Below, one piece after another: positions 49,188 to 61,100 of a stretch of DNA of 64,000 nucleotides. Under the pieces are notes generated by a model. That model had not been told where the DNA came from. It saw only the letters and a program-made list of their open reading frames with translations, and searched no databases. A program made the position numbers and the translations under genes. Source of the stretch: Camarhynchus parvulus (lineage: Eukaryota > Chordata > Aves > Passeriformes > Thraupidae); assembly GCF_901933205.1 (NCBI RefSeq), contig NC_044581.1, positions 13,853,501 to 13,917,500 of the forward strand. Direction: 5' to 3'. The stretch's first letter is position 1. Each line of letters begins with the position of its first letter.

Positions 49188-50820
49188 ACCCTAAAGGAGT
49201 TATTTGGGTCATATTCACACTAAATTGGGAGTGTAATCCCACAGTGGAGTGGATGGGTTTGCCCGGGTGAATGTGGGTAAGGGAATTGTGTGTCTGAAGT
49301 GTTTCTGCAGTCTCAGACAATGACCTGGCACTATGAGAGTGCAGCATAAATCAGCCATGGATGCTTAGCAATGGACTGGGGGATGAGGATCAAACACTGA
49401 TCAGGCTCATGTGGGTGCTGTTCAAAGAGCTGCAAATGGAGGCACCAGAGGTGTGATCATTGTCCTTGAAGGTACAATTGCAAATACACAGCTGAGCAAG
49501 AATGATCCATTATTGCATGTCAGATTAAAAAAATTACAGTTTTTCCTTATCAAATGGCAACTGCACTTCTTAGAATGTGAAACTTTACTTAGGCTTGGCA
49601 GAATCAGACTCTTTTCAGAATAACCTCTTGCATCTTTTCATTATAGTCATCCACAGTCACGCACACAAACTCACCCCAAGCAATCATCCCATGTCAAGAG
49701 AACTACATTTCACCAGCCTGTGAACCTTGGGTCAAGTATGCCCATAGGGTTAATATGAAATTAAAATATAGTTCTAGTTTATTCATTGAATTGATGTAAT
49801 GGAATAAGGCTGGGAAAAGAGAGAATATTAATTTTTCTTTGACCAACAGATAGCAATAGAACAGACAAAATTTCAGACATGCCATGAAAGGATGCTATCA
49901 AATGTATTTCTTTTACATGACTACTATACTTTTCTAATTAAGATAGGTTTTTAACATATTCCAGTTGAATGGATTTAACCTTTGTCTCACAATAATCTTC
50001 TCACTTATATGAACCCATGGTTGGTTGATAAAGGAGGGAGATGTGGTAAAATGATGAATTTATTGGTTATGGTCCAACCTTTCTGCAGATACCCTCTCAG
50101 TCTAGAAAAGCAATGATGCCATTAGTTCTGATGTCAAGGTAGCTTCCTTGGCTGACTTCTAGTGCAAATCATCATGACCTGTGGATTCATCACTCCTCCT
50201 GAGCCTTCTCCTAGCTGAGGAATCTCAAATGCAGGCAGCAGCAAGGCAGCCAGCCTTTCACCTGTCATTCAGGAGGAGTGGGTTTCCAAAGTGCCACAAA
50301 GAAAGGGATAACACATCTGACTAAACCACAGAATCATGTGGAAAGTGTTGAAATGCCTCACTGACAAGCACAGCAAAGAATACAACAACTTTCAAACATT
50401 GATGGTGAGGCTTGCAGTGATAATTGGGAAATGGCACAGATCTTCATTAGCTTTCAGTGGAGGAATTATTTTTCAGGATATTCTATTTGTGCTGCCATGT
50501 CTGGATTTCCACAGTTGTGTTGGTAAGTGGTGCTGTAGTAGCATCTGTCTTTAGGGCACAAATGTTCCTAGATTTATAATGGCACTGGTTTAGAGCCGTG
50601 GTAGAATTTTTCTTGTGTTGCAGAAAAGCATCTCAGTCTTTCATCACGGTGTTATAACTTTCTCTAGGGTAGAGTTTCTAGCACTGCAATTTTAAACTAC
50701 AGCTCTTTCTTACTAAGAGATACCTCTAAGCAGGGGTTCCTATCATTTAAAGCACTATGTTATTCCTCCAGAGGAGAATTCCTGAACCAAACCATAAACT
50801 TATCCCTTTTCCTTCCCTTC

Positions 50821-50835
50821 TTTTTTTTTTTTTTT
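50821..50835. repeat. Homopolymer of fifteen T
   Basis: An uninterrupted run of fifteen T follows a CCCTTCCCTTC pyrimidine stretch, making a polypyrimidine tract of about forty bases. A splice acceptor is not evident immediately downstream (the next bases are CCAAAATAAGAG). Confidence 0.85.
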
Positions 50836-52787
50836 CCAAAATAAGAGCTTTTTCCTGAGTTACTCTGACAGTACACTTACATAATCCAGCTACCAGCACA
50901 AGAATCCCAGCTCTCTCTTTAGAGACATGCTTATATCAAAGAACACGCCCAGCTGGTAGGACCAGCACCCTTACATGACAAATGTGTATTAAAATTAATG
51001 CATCTGTCTGGTTTTCCTCCTCTCAGACAATTAACATCCATGTGAATGTCTCCCTCTTGCTTTTCCAAGGGGCATCATTGCCATATGTTCTTCCTGTATT
51101 AATTACTTCTGTCCACCTGATAACTGCATCCCAGGGGGAAATCATGCAAATAAATAACCAGTCAGGCCAAAGCAGAGTTAGTACATAAACCAGATAAATG
51201 GGTAGGGAATGTGTTTTCAGTCACAGCAAGCAGGAGCCTTGGACTAGCACATTTTGCCATTTTTCCTTGTAATGTTTGGTGCTCCAGCACTTGGGCAGGC
51301 CTGACAGATATGACAGCAAAGCAAGATTTGTGAATGGGCTAACAAGTAATTACACTGCATAAATTCAGCAGCAATAATGCACTCTTTGTTTCCATGTCTG
51401 AAATGCTGTCTGGGATCTAGATGTATCTAGGAACACGAGCACCAAGACAGATGCTAATACACAACAAACACTGGTAACTGCAGAGTACAAATCTGGCACT
51501 GGTGTTGAGATTTACTGTGCTTGTTTTTTAATTTTAGTGAACAAAAGGCTTTTAATTCAAAGAGAATCTGTTTCTGAATTTTAGCAAAACTCTCTGTAGA
51601 CTAGATTTTTCAGGGCATGTGAACATGATGAATTTACAGGCTTAATGATTTCAGAGCCCCAGAAAGCCCTAATGTTCTGCATTTATCAGGGTGAACTGGA
51701 TGCTGCCCTGCTTTTATTCCTATTTAACTGCTACTGTCAGATATGCTCAACAGTTGGGCATTAAAATAAGGTTGGACTAAAAAAATCATAGTACTTAAAC
51801 AACAATAATCAGATACAGTTTTTGTAGTTTTCTCGGCTTGGTCTATTCAGTTCTTTCAGAGGAGATCTATCAGAACAGCTCAGGCTGACCTGTACATTAA
51901 CAAATCTCTTTCTGAATAAGTCAGGCTGTGCTTGGAGAAGGTTCTTTCAGCCCTGCCTCAGGTTGTGGTGATGCATCCACCTTTGTGGATTTGTTTATAA
52001 ATCAGTTGTGGTGAATCAGCCACTGCTGGCATCCAGAGCAATGATGTTACAATGCAGAGCTCTGAACAGGCTGCATCACAGCTGCTTTTTGCAATAAAAT
52101 TCATAAATACACCCCCAGAGGTATCTGGGACAGTTTAGGGTGAAGGAGTTGATGAGGTGCAGAAGACTTTCAGCTTTACGGATTGCACTGGGGCTACCAC
52201 TATCTGTTCTTTTCCAAAGAAGTTGAGTGTCTTCTAAATAATTTCTAAATAATTCTCTTTTTGGAGAAGAGCAGTTAAATTATCAGGATGGTGTACAGGG
52301 AATTTGGCATGTGACATCTGCTAAAAAATAACAGTGGACATTTACCATCTGGTTCAAGAGAGTTCAGTTTTTGAATCTGAAAGTTAAATAAAGTGAAGTC
52401 TTTCAGCTGATGTGGGGAAGTTACAGAGCATGGATTCTCAAAACTGCCCAGAAATTTGCTGTCATCATTATTTGCCGTGTAGCTGCTTCCTTCAAAAAAA
52501 ATGACCATGTTTTCCAGAAGCATGTTAGAGTAAATCCAGAATTATGCTATTTCTGGTGAGAGAAAAAGGATGCAGCAGGACACAAGGTAAGGCACGTGTT
52601 GGAGGAACTGCTTTGAAGCATTTTCCATTACAGAAGGAAGAGAAATCAAGGGGCCCCTGAGACCAAAGATCAGGTCCAGCTTCTCTTTGTCTGATTCATG
52701 TAACAGCTGGCACCACACCAGGGCTGTAAAATGATAATATCAGCTCCACTGATATTAACGGGAATCCATGATATGATTCTGTCTCAA

Positions 52788-52811
52788 GAACCTTTCTCCT
52801 ATGAAAGGTTC
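52788..52811. repeat. 9-bp perfect inverted repeat, 6-base loop
   Basis: GAACCTTTC at 52788-52796 pairs exactly with GAAAGGTTC at 52803-52811 across the loop TCCTAT. The arms have mixed composition, so the stem would be moderately stable as DNA cruciform or RNA. It is an isolated hairpin with no precursor-like extended pairing around it that I can see. Confidence 0.85.
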
Positions 52812-55060
52812 CTGCCCCTTCTATTAGAACCTGGCCACAAAACCAGTCTGGGAGCCCTGTGGCATGGCCAGCTTGGGGGAAGGGCTCCAGGGTTTCAGTC
52901 CCATCTCTATGGAGTTCCACAAGTGAGCTTGTGCATGAGTTATCAGATAACCCCACCGCCAGCAGTGCTTTACTCAGGGATGGATTTAATTTACTGTGTA
53001 CAGAGAATATGTATGCTGTACAAAATGTTGGTATGGAATATACTACAGATGTGAAGTTTAAAAATTGGAGAAGAATCACTATAAGTCGTTACTGGTTCTG
53101 GCTTTTTTCCATTATCTAAGCAGATTTTTTTTATTAGAGAAGACACCACCTGCTAGAAAAAGAATATTCCTGAATTGTAAAAAGTCTCAATGCTCAGAAA
53201 AACCTGAACCTTTTCAAACTGAGTGTATCTTATGTGTACTTAAAACCAAACAGCTAAAAAACCTGGACAGCTACTCCTAGGGAAAAAAATTATACTCCTC
53301 ATAAAATAAAAATTACTCTGGTAAATGTAACCAGTATAAGCAAACGCTACAGATATACAGAGGCACAAGGTTAACAAAACATAGATATTATCTGATTTAA
53401 ATTTCCAGGTTTTATTCATTTAATTCTGGTCTTCAGTTTGAGGGTACTGGTTGCTGGAAATGCATAGATTTTTCTATTTCCCTTACAGTTCATCAATTTC
53501 CCTTGATTTTTTGGGTCTAATTATCCACTAGATTGCACTTTAAAGCTATATTGATACTGAGTATTTAAAAAGATAAGTTTATCCACTCTGGTCTGTAAAT
53601 TTGGATTGGTTTCTCTGGGCTGTGTACCAGCAGCACCTATTAGTTCCAGGATATTCATGTTTTTGCTGGTTACAGTAGGAACAGGATGACCAGCCTCTTC
53701 CCACTACACTTTATATCAGATCAAATGCTTGCCTGCAGCAGCAGCAATTTGATAATGGTCTTCATGAAACTACTACAGACTCATTACTCTGGGCAAATTG
53801 CTTTGTATGGTGTAATGTACTGGGCTGGAGTCTAAGGCGACATGAACCCCAAACAGTGCTTAATACAGACCATAAAATATTTAGAGCCTGATACATTAGT
53901 TTTAAAATGCTTACAAAGGTTACATTTTTATCCAAAAAGAGAGAAAAGAAATGCTGTTCCCATTAAGTCAGTGATTTAATAGAGTTTTCAGTACAATGCA
54001 TTTACTCCATGATAATCAATTGCCTCCAGCAAATTAAAATATAAATTAGGTTGTCTGGGAGAAAAGGAAGCTCTAAATCTGTTCGTTCTGGCTGCACATA
54101 AATACAAATTTTATAGTTATGGTTTCCTAATGTCAAAAGCAGCATATCATGACAGAAAGATATTTTAGCTGCTTTGATTCTTAATGCGTCAACTGTATTG
54201 ATTACATTTTTGTCAAAGTTGGGATTATCAAAATATATCTAAAACCTTTAAAGTGTTCCTGTATTTCTTCATTATATACATCAGGTATGCATGAATGGTT
54301 TGAACAGCAAGCATTGTATTTCTACTCAGCAAAATACTCAGAAAAGCTCAGGAGACTTTTTTGGCTTTCCTTTTCCTAGTGACCAAAGAGATTGAATTGG
54401 AAATTTCATTCCTATTCAGAACTAGAGACTGTAACTATATTAAAATTAAATACTGAAACTGATAAATGAGCTACTAATACCACTGTATGTTGTTCTAATT
54501 AATACTGCATCATACTGAGTAATATCAAAATACATGGGGAGAAAAAGGGTGATTTGATCTGGGACCTGCATGGGTACTGCTGGATACACGAATATCTCAG
54601 TTGTATTTCTGTACAGTTTCTCTGCCAGTGACAGTTAAGAGGAAACATGCTGAAAATACTTTGAGGGAGCACAAATACATGTCAGAGTTGTGGCTGGTGT
54701 GTTATCCCCCTTGTCTCCCTGGTTTGTCTGTAGGGTCAGAAACAGACCTGTCTGGATGGAGGAGTGCAATTTGGGGTAACATGGCTTAACCTCTTAGCTC
54801 TAGGAGACATTATGAACCCTCTATAATTTTGCTGCAGTTGTAGCTTTTTAGCCATCTTTCATCACTTTTATCTGCAAAATGCTAGAAATCCATGTGATGT
54901 ATGCTACAGGGCTGAGAACAGAGAGGTCATTAAATCCTGGTGATTGTCTAAGAGGTGGGCAAGCCAGCTCATGGAGGAAAGATCCCTTGAGAGGGGCAAG
55001 GCTCTGGTGCAGTCACTGTGGCCAGTTCTCCTCCCTCACTAAAGGACACTTGGAACCTCT

Positions 55061-55117
55061 ATGGGTTCATTGTACACTGGGGTAGGGGTTTATTGTATAC
55101 AGGGGTTTATTGCACAC
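55061..55117. repeat. Three imperfect 17-bp direct repeats
   Basis: The words ATGGGTTCATTGTACAC (55061), AGGGGTTTATTGTATAC (55084) and AGGGGTTTATTGCACAC (55101) are three versions of one 17-base unit. The first is separated by six bases and the last two are adjacent. They sit at the start of a GC-richer patch. Confidence 0.8.
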
Positions 55118-56880
55118 ACATGCCTGGAAAGATGAACTGAAGTTTCGGCCTGCTGATGGTTGGAGCTGCTGGCAATATGCTCAAGTTCAGTGACAGCCTG
55201 GGGACAGTCTGGTCCCTGCAGTGCAAGCCTTGGGCTGTGCACCTCCAGTTCTGGGGTGCCACAATCAGCCCCAGTGCTGCAGAGTGCCCAAACCCCCAAA
55301 TCTGGGAGCAGCAGCACGTGCCCTGCCTTGGCTCCAGGGACAGCCTGGCTGGTCCTGTGTCACAGAAAGCAGGACAGGAAATGTTCTCACCTGGCCTTGC
55401 TTTGCTGTCCTTGTGAGCCTCATATTCTGGGCTTTGTGTGCAATTTTAGCCTTACATCCACAGCACAATCTAATTGCTTTTGCAATTGATTTTGTAGGAT
55501 GGTTCTCCTCCCATCTTGTGCTTGGCTACAATAGGAAGAAGATATGTTTTAAATAACCTTTTTGAAATATATGGCCATTTTAAAAATTATTTTTTTTTTA
55601 CTGCGCTGTGTGGCTTCATATTTTTGAAGATAATAAATTTTGGCTAGGAGTGAAAAAAATCAATTTTGCAGATTTGTTAATGTAACAAAGATCCCTTGCA
55701 TTCTACAGGAAGAATTGATTCCTGAAATCAGAGGTAGATATTTTAAGCTTGCACTCCTGAGGCTTGTAAACTCTTGTGTTATTTAATTTTTATGTATGAA
55801 TGTTTTGTTGGGAGTTTCTTAGATCATAAATAAAATCAAAATCATGCGGCAGGAGGCAAAGGTTTTTCTTATGAAAAATACTTTCTTTCTGACAACCAAT
55901 ACAGCACAATTGAGTGAGTCTCGAAAAAAAATTCAAACATAAAAGCCCCACCATGAACCAGAGCTGCTTTGTGAATAATTCTGTGGTAGCTTGATTCCAT
56001 ATCAGATGAACTAGAGATTGTGTCAGTGTAGTGCAAAAAGAATTGTGAGTTTGTTTTTATGGGTTGTAGTTCTGTGGTCTCCATTCTAGTTTTCCTGTGG
56101 TATCTACCATTTGATACAGAACATATTTTTAGATCTTTGTTCTACTTGATGTTAAAATATTATTTTTAGATTTGAATTAAAGGTCTCAACAACATTACAT
56201 CAAGGCCATATTTTTAATATAGTAATAATTAACATTGACATCAATAGAGGCACTGAATTATTGTGAATATTTATTTAGAGTTTACAAAATTATGACAATC
56301 CTCCAAAAGCTTTCCACTAAAGGGTTTATGAAAATATTGTTTCCCAGTACAAATTTTTTTTTTCCTAGTAAATTCTGGGAACTTGAATACTGTAAGCAGA
56401 GCTTCTCAGAGGAAACCAAGCTAAGTTGGTCCCCAAATCCAGAGAAGCTCCTCCTGAGCATTCCTGAAGCAGTGAATGAAGGAGATGGACTTCTGGACTT
56501 CAGCCCTGGATTTTGTTTGTTTTCTCTGTGGGGGCCTTATCAGATCAGGATGTGAGAAATGAGACCTGGGAACAAAGGCAATAGATATACAAGGCATTAA
56601 GAGATAGATTTCCATAGCATAGGTAGAGTTATTTGATCTTCTTAAGTAAAAGCATCTTATTTATTTATATTAAATGCAGTATTTAAATATGACCTGGAGG
56701 CCCATGGCACCCCCCAAGTCCCCACAGCAGGAAACATCCATACCACCAGTGGGAATTTGGAAGTGACAAATGCTGATGTGAGACCTAGTTTGTGCTCTGT
56801 CTGTGCATAAATACACTGTGCAAGAGCTGCTTGGCTGTGGTCAGGCCTTGGAAAGTTCTGGTGGAGCTGTGAGGGTGCTG
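55118..56880. other. GC-richer patch followed by AT-rich sequence, no gene
   Basis: From about 55150 to 55440 the sequence is GC-rich, and all three plus-strand frames stay open for 86 to 111 codons with an opposing frame as well. This marks scarcity of stops rather than coding. From 55450 onward it is AT-rich without a supported gene, with a T run near 55591 and 56348. Confidence 0.5.
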
Positions 56881-56895
56881 CCCCATCCTGCTGTG

Positions 56896-57960
56896 CCTCA
56901 GCTGCAGCCAATTCCCCAATTCTCCCATCACCAGATTGGGATTGGCAGCACCTGTGGGAGCAGAGGGTTTAAAGGGAAGGGGCTGTGCAGAGCTGGCTGT
57001 GCTGGGAGGAGTTCTGGAGAAACTGTAAGTGATTTTAGAGTTGTTTTATGATGTTTGCTGAAGTAGAGCACTGTTCTGAGCTGAGTGATATGTTTGGGGT
57101 GGGGTGGTGCTCCTTTGGGCTCCTTCTGGTGTCACTTCAAGGCACACACCTCCTGAATCTCCCCAAGTGGAGTGTGAACCATCAGAGAAGTGGAGCTTCC
57201 ACTGTTGGTCTGGTGCTGGGTACCCACATGAGAAAGTAAGTGGTGATTTCTGTTCTAAAAAACTCTGCTCTCCTCTTGAGACAACTGAAAGGTCAACTTC
57301 GTATAGGCAGCACTATTTCTGTTGTAAAAGATGTTTTTGTGTCTTGTGTGCTGGTGAGCAGCGCTGTGGGAAAGCAGCACAGGCAGAGACAGGCAAAAAG
57401 CATTCCCAGTTTCCTTTTTGCTGGAAGAGCTATGGAGGGAGAAGCCTTTGGCATGGGGCCAGGCCATGGCTGTCCTGAGGAGAGATGCTTTGGGATGCAA
57501 CCTCCTGTCTGCAACTTCACAACTTCATCTGCCCCTATTTTCCTGGAACTGATGAGGCACCACCAGGAAGAGAAGGAGTATTCCCAGCGTGGCTGGGCAC
57601 TCTGGCTGCTGAAATCTGAGTGCTAAGAACCCTGTGGGGCTACAGGGGAGGGAAACTGGGCTGGGGGAGGTGAAGCTGTGTTATTCACCAAACCCTGAGT
57701 GGTGGCACTGGCTAGTTTGTAGGCTCATGTTGAGTGAAGGTGGGTTCTGGTGGTGATGTTAATCAGTAAATGTTAATCACTAAATTAGTTTAGTGCAAGT
57801 AAGCAGTGGTGTTTCTTACAACTATACTTAGCTTGGATTTGCAGTTTGAAATGCCAAATTCAATAGATACCTTTTCTAGAAGCTGAATAATAGTGCTCTT
57901 GACCATGCTAATAAAGTCCTGTCTCTGCCTGTAAATTTTGGTTGTGTTGAATGCATCTGC
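56896..57960 (+). promoter_or_regulatory. Promoter-like and polyadenylation-like block; possible decayed LTR or non-coding transcription unit
   Basis: CCAAT occurs at 56908 and 56916, inverted ATTGG at 56935 and 56941, and a TTTAAA box at 56968-56973. That is the order and spacing of a CCAAT/TATA-type promoter with a predicted start near 57000. GTAAGT donors follow at 57025 and 57236. AATAAA lies at 57910-57915 with GT-rich sequence about 35 bases later. The total of about 1 kb suits either an LTR-derived relic or a short non-coding transcript. No retroviral protein, primer-binding site or paired LTR with target duplication was recognised, and the open frames inside (up to 128 codons) have no known domain. 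The interpretation is uncertain. Confidence 0.25.
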
Positions 57961-58051
57961 TAATGGTGTATCTTTGGCCTTGCTGCCTCAGGTTTCAGGT
58001 GTAACTGATTGTTTCTCTCCTAATATAATTTGGGGCTCCTGTCAGAAGGAG

Positions 58052-58081
58052 CAGCTGGACTCAATTCCCCAATCACCAATT
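58052..58081 (+). repeat. Second copy of the CAGCTG...CAATTCCCCAAT motif
   Basis: The segment shares CAGCTG, CAATTCCCCAAT and CACC with 56899-56932, in the same order and orientation about 1.15 kb upstream. It carries CCAAT at 58069 and 58076. The two could be remnants of one repeat family or of paired terminal repeats. The shared length is too short to decide. Confidence 0.35.
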
Positions 58082-58132
58082 AGCAGCAAGACCTTAGCAG
58101 GTGTGTGTGGTTAAGGTCCTTTTTGTTGGTTT

Positions 58133-58159
58133 TTTGTTTGTTTGTTTGTTTGTTTTTTT
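58133..58159. repeat. TTTG tetranucleotide microsatellite ending in T run
   Basis: Five TTTG units (58133-58152) are followed by seven T. On the minus strand this is the CAAA repeat that sometimes marks retroposon tails, but no element body was recognised next to it. Confidence 0.85.
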
Positions 58160-61100
58160 CCTGGCCCTTCTGAGGATGCTGAGTGAGTGCTGCTGGTGTG
58201 GGGTGGGGCAAAGGGGAAATCTGGGTAATATGAAAAGAGATGAATGATGGAAGATGAGACTCATCCTTCAATTCTGTGTTACTGTGCTAACATCCCACAA
58301 GTGTTTTATATTCCGATTCTAAAAGATATTTTATGTATAAGAAAAAATCTGTTAGATGCTGATCTTGCATGGCTATGCCCTTCACTCTGCAGAAATGGAT
58401 GTAGTGATTGATTCTTCCAGAGCAGTTCAGTGGTGTAAAATGTGTTCCGTCCTGTGCCCACAAAAACAGCTGTACCAGTGGAAAATGTTTATCCTCAAGG
58501 GGCTGCAACCTGGGGATTTGTCTGCTGACATCTCTTAGAGGGATTATTTTGGAGCAGTAACCCTCAGCTTCACATGACAGACAAGAGTGCTGGGTTTTGG
58601 AGGAATAGGTGAATAAACAAGCGTGTCCTCACTGCAGAGTTGACTGGAATGCTTTCCTTGGCTTGGCTCTTAACTCTATAGAGCTTTTTTTCCTTTAATA
58701 GTGACATTTTTAGTTCTTTGCTGACTAAAGCAGGAGTTAACAGAGCTTTTCAACTGTGAACATGAGAGCTCTGCAGAGGCTTTTTCCCAAGTGTGCTTTT
58801 CTCATTTGAGCAAGTGTCCAGAGGAATTACTTTTACTGAAGGAAATGTTAACAACAAAGGTACACAGTTGAGAAGCCCCAGGCCTTTGAGATGCGCACTT
58901 GAAAATGAGCCATATGCTGAGAACATGTGAATCTGGGAGCACTTCATATGGATTTTTGCTGTTGGACACTTGCTATGCATCATTTGGAAATGCATGCAGG
59001 TATTTTTAAGAGGTTTCTTTTCTGTGGTGTGGGCTTGTTTGTTTGTTTTTAAGAGCTTGTTCAGGTCTTATTTTTCTCCTTCAAAAGTTTATTCTATGTG
59101 ACTTGCAGGAATTGCAAGTATATGAAGCAAATAGTTGTTTGTATACGTATTTGGAGATCTGCAAAAGAATTTCTCAGCATAGATTTGGTTTGTTGCCCAT
59201 ACAGAGATATATTGCATTTTCAGCTGCACTGCTCTTTTGCTTGACATGCTTCAAACACAGGTTTCATTTGCATCAGTGAGTGTGAGAATATCTATCTATG
59301 GGACAGGGAAACTAATTGACTTTGTCAGAAATGCTAAATTCACTGGTGCCCTTTCTAATTGTTTTAGTTATTTCATTGCCTTTTTTTGCTCCAGTCACTT
59401 AATGCTCCCATGATTTTATTCTTTAAACTTTAAAATTCTTTTTTTTTTTTTTATTTGAAGCATGGACTATACTTTATGGACTAATTTAGGGACTCCTAGT
59501 TGTGTGCTCCATTTGACAGGAGATCTAACATTGCAGCTGATAGCTGAGGTAAAGATTCTCCAGTGGGAAGGGTGCAGAGGCAGTGTGTGTTGGATGCCTG
59601 CAGTTGGGGATGGGGCTTTGTGGGAGCTCTTTAAGAGGAGGAAAGCTGAGAGCTGCTTGACAACACTGTCCTGGATAGAAGTAAACATGCTTATAGAATA
59701 TCACAAGTATCTGTTTTCTGCAGATGAAATCCTGACAAGGTTTTCTTACAACAAATCCAGTAGTTTGTTCTGGGCTGTGATCTCTGTGTCCTTTGGAGCT
59801 GCTCAGGCAGTTTAGTGAGGGGAATCACAAGCATCTTACTCTGTTATCTGGCACCTGAAGGTCATCTCCATAATTGGAGAGTGAGCTGAAAACAGGCATT
59901 CTCCTGCACCTCATTTCCAAGCACATGGCCCCTCTCTGCCATGGTCTGAGCAGATCTGCAACTTCTGTGCCTTTTGTGTGATTTGCTGTTACTGCAGGGC
60001 CGGTTTGTCTATTGTTTCTCCATTTAAATTCATACCTGCCTGGGCTCTTGTTCTGCTAATATGGCGGTAGAAACAAAATCAATCTTCATGAGATGGGAAG
60101 CAGGAAAACAGGAAAATGTGTCACATGATGACAGCATCAAACTAAACACCAGCCCTGAGTTTTAAATTCAGCAGAATGTCTTTCAGTCTGGCTTTGTCTC
60201 ACTCTTTACCTTAACAGGTAAATAAACAAATAAAACTGAGAGGCAGGACAGTTGCCCTAAGGAAAGTCAGTATTTCTGAGTTTCAGTTAAGACTTCTGTG
60301 GGCGTATAAAACTATCACTGTATAATTACCTTTAGCAGATCCTGGTGATGCTGCTGCTTTCTGCAGTGTGCAGCTTCCCTTTTGTACAAATTGCCAAATG
60401 TCTTTGTTCTCTGAAGAAATATATACACTACTCAAGGGAAGATATTAGTGACTTAGGCAAGTATCTTCTTCTATATATTACTCTCACCTAAACAACTATA
60501 AGAAGGAAATAGTAGAATAAATTGCATGTCTGGTTCTATAAATCAAAAATACAACCTTACTCCAGTGCAACGCAAGGCAAATACAATAATGGTAAAATCT
60601 ATAGCTGTAGAGATGATAAAGTATCAAAGGCATCTGCCCTCTACTGAGGCCTGAGCATAGGATACGTTATTTAAATGTACAGTAGGCAGTGAAAGTGATC
60701 AATACTTCACAAGGATCAACTTCTAAAAAGTGGTGAATTGATTTGATCTTAACAGTAGATGGCTGTGGGGGCAGTAACAGGGATTGCTGAAATACATGCC
60801 ATGGTCTTTATTCTCTTGTTGCAGTCTTTGCAGAGCTGTTTAAACCTGGGGAACTGAACGTGGGAGTGTTTGAATTGGTAGTAAATAACCAACTGAACAC
60901 AAAGCATGGGAGAACCTGGCTAGCCTTTGCATTCTCATGAGGTTATTGGCATTAGGCTCCTCTGTAATGGTAATGCCATTAATTGCACTTTTGCCAGTGT
61001 CAGTGAAAACAGGGAACCTCTATTGCTTGAGCCTTTGGAACACACAGATCCTGCTGGGATCCAGTTTGGGCAGAACTTGCCCTTGCTAACCAGTCAGGAA

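Larger units (their letters stand above)
44517..55060. other. Long sequence without a supportable gene
   Basis: About 10.5 kb shows no recognisable exon, RNA gene or transposon. Frames of up to 127 codons appear on both strands (for example 45020-45388 minus and 52696-53079 minus) without known motifs. Separately listed items are a palindrome at 47004, an inverted GATA repeat at 48454, a GT microsatellite at 49176, a T run at 50821 and a hairpin at 52788. Confidence 0.55.

Noticed and set aside
50328..50345. CCACAGAATCATGTGG as an antisense CR1 terminus
   Set aside because: Only the CACAGAATCA word fits, and the following bases do not continue into the CR1 3' consensus.
50811..50840. Polypyrimidine tract as a splice acceptor
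   Set aside because: Although CCCTTC plus fifteen T is a strong pyrimidine tract, no AG followed by a plausible coding frame lies directly after it.
56657..57626. Several 82-128-codon frames as a retroviral gene remnant
   Set aside because: No gag, protease, polymerase or envelope motif is recognisable in any frame. At most the region could be LTR-derived and non-coding.
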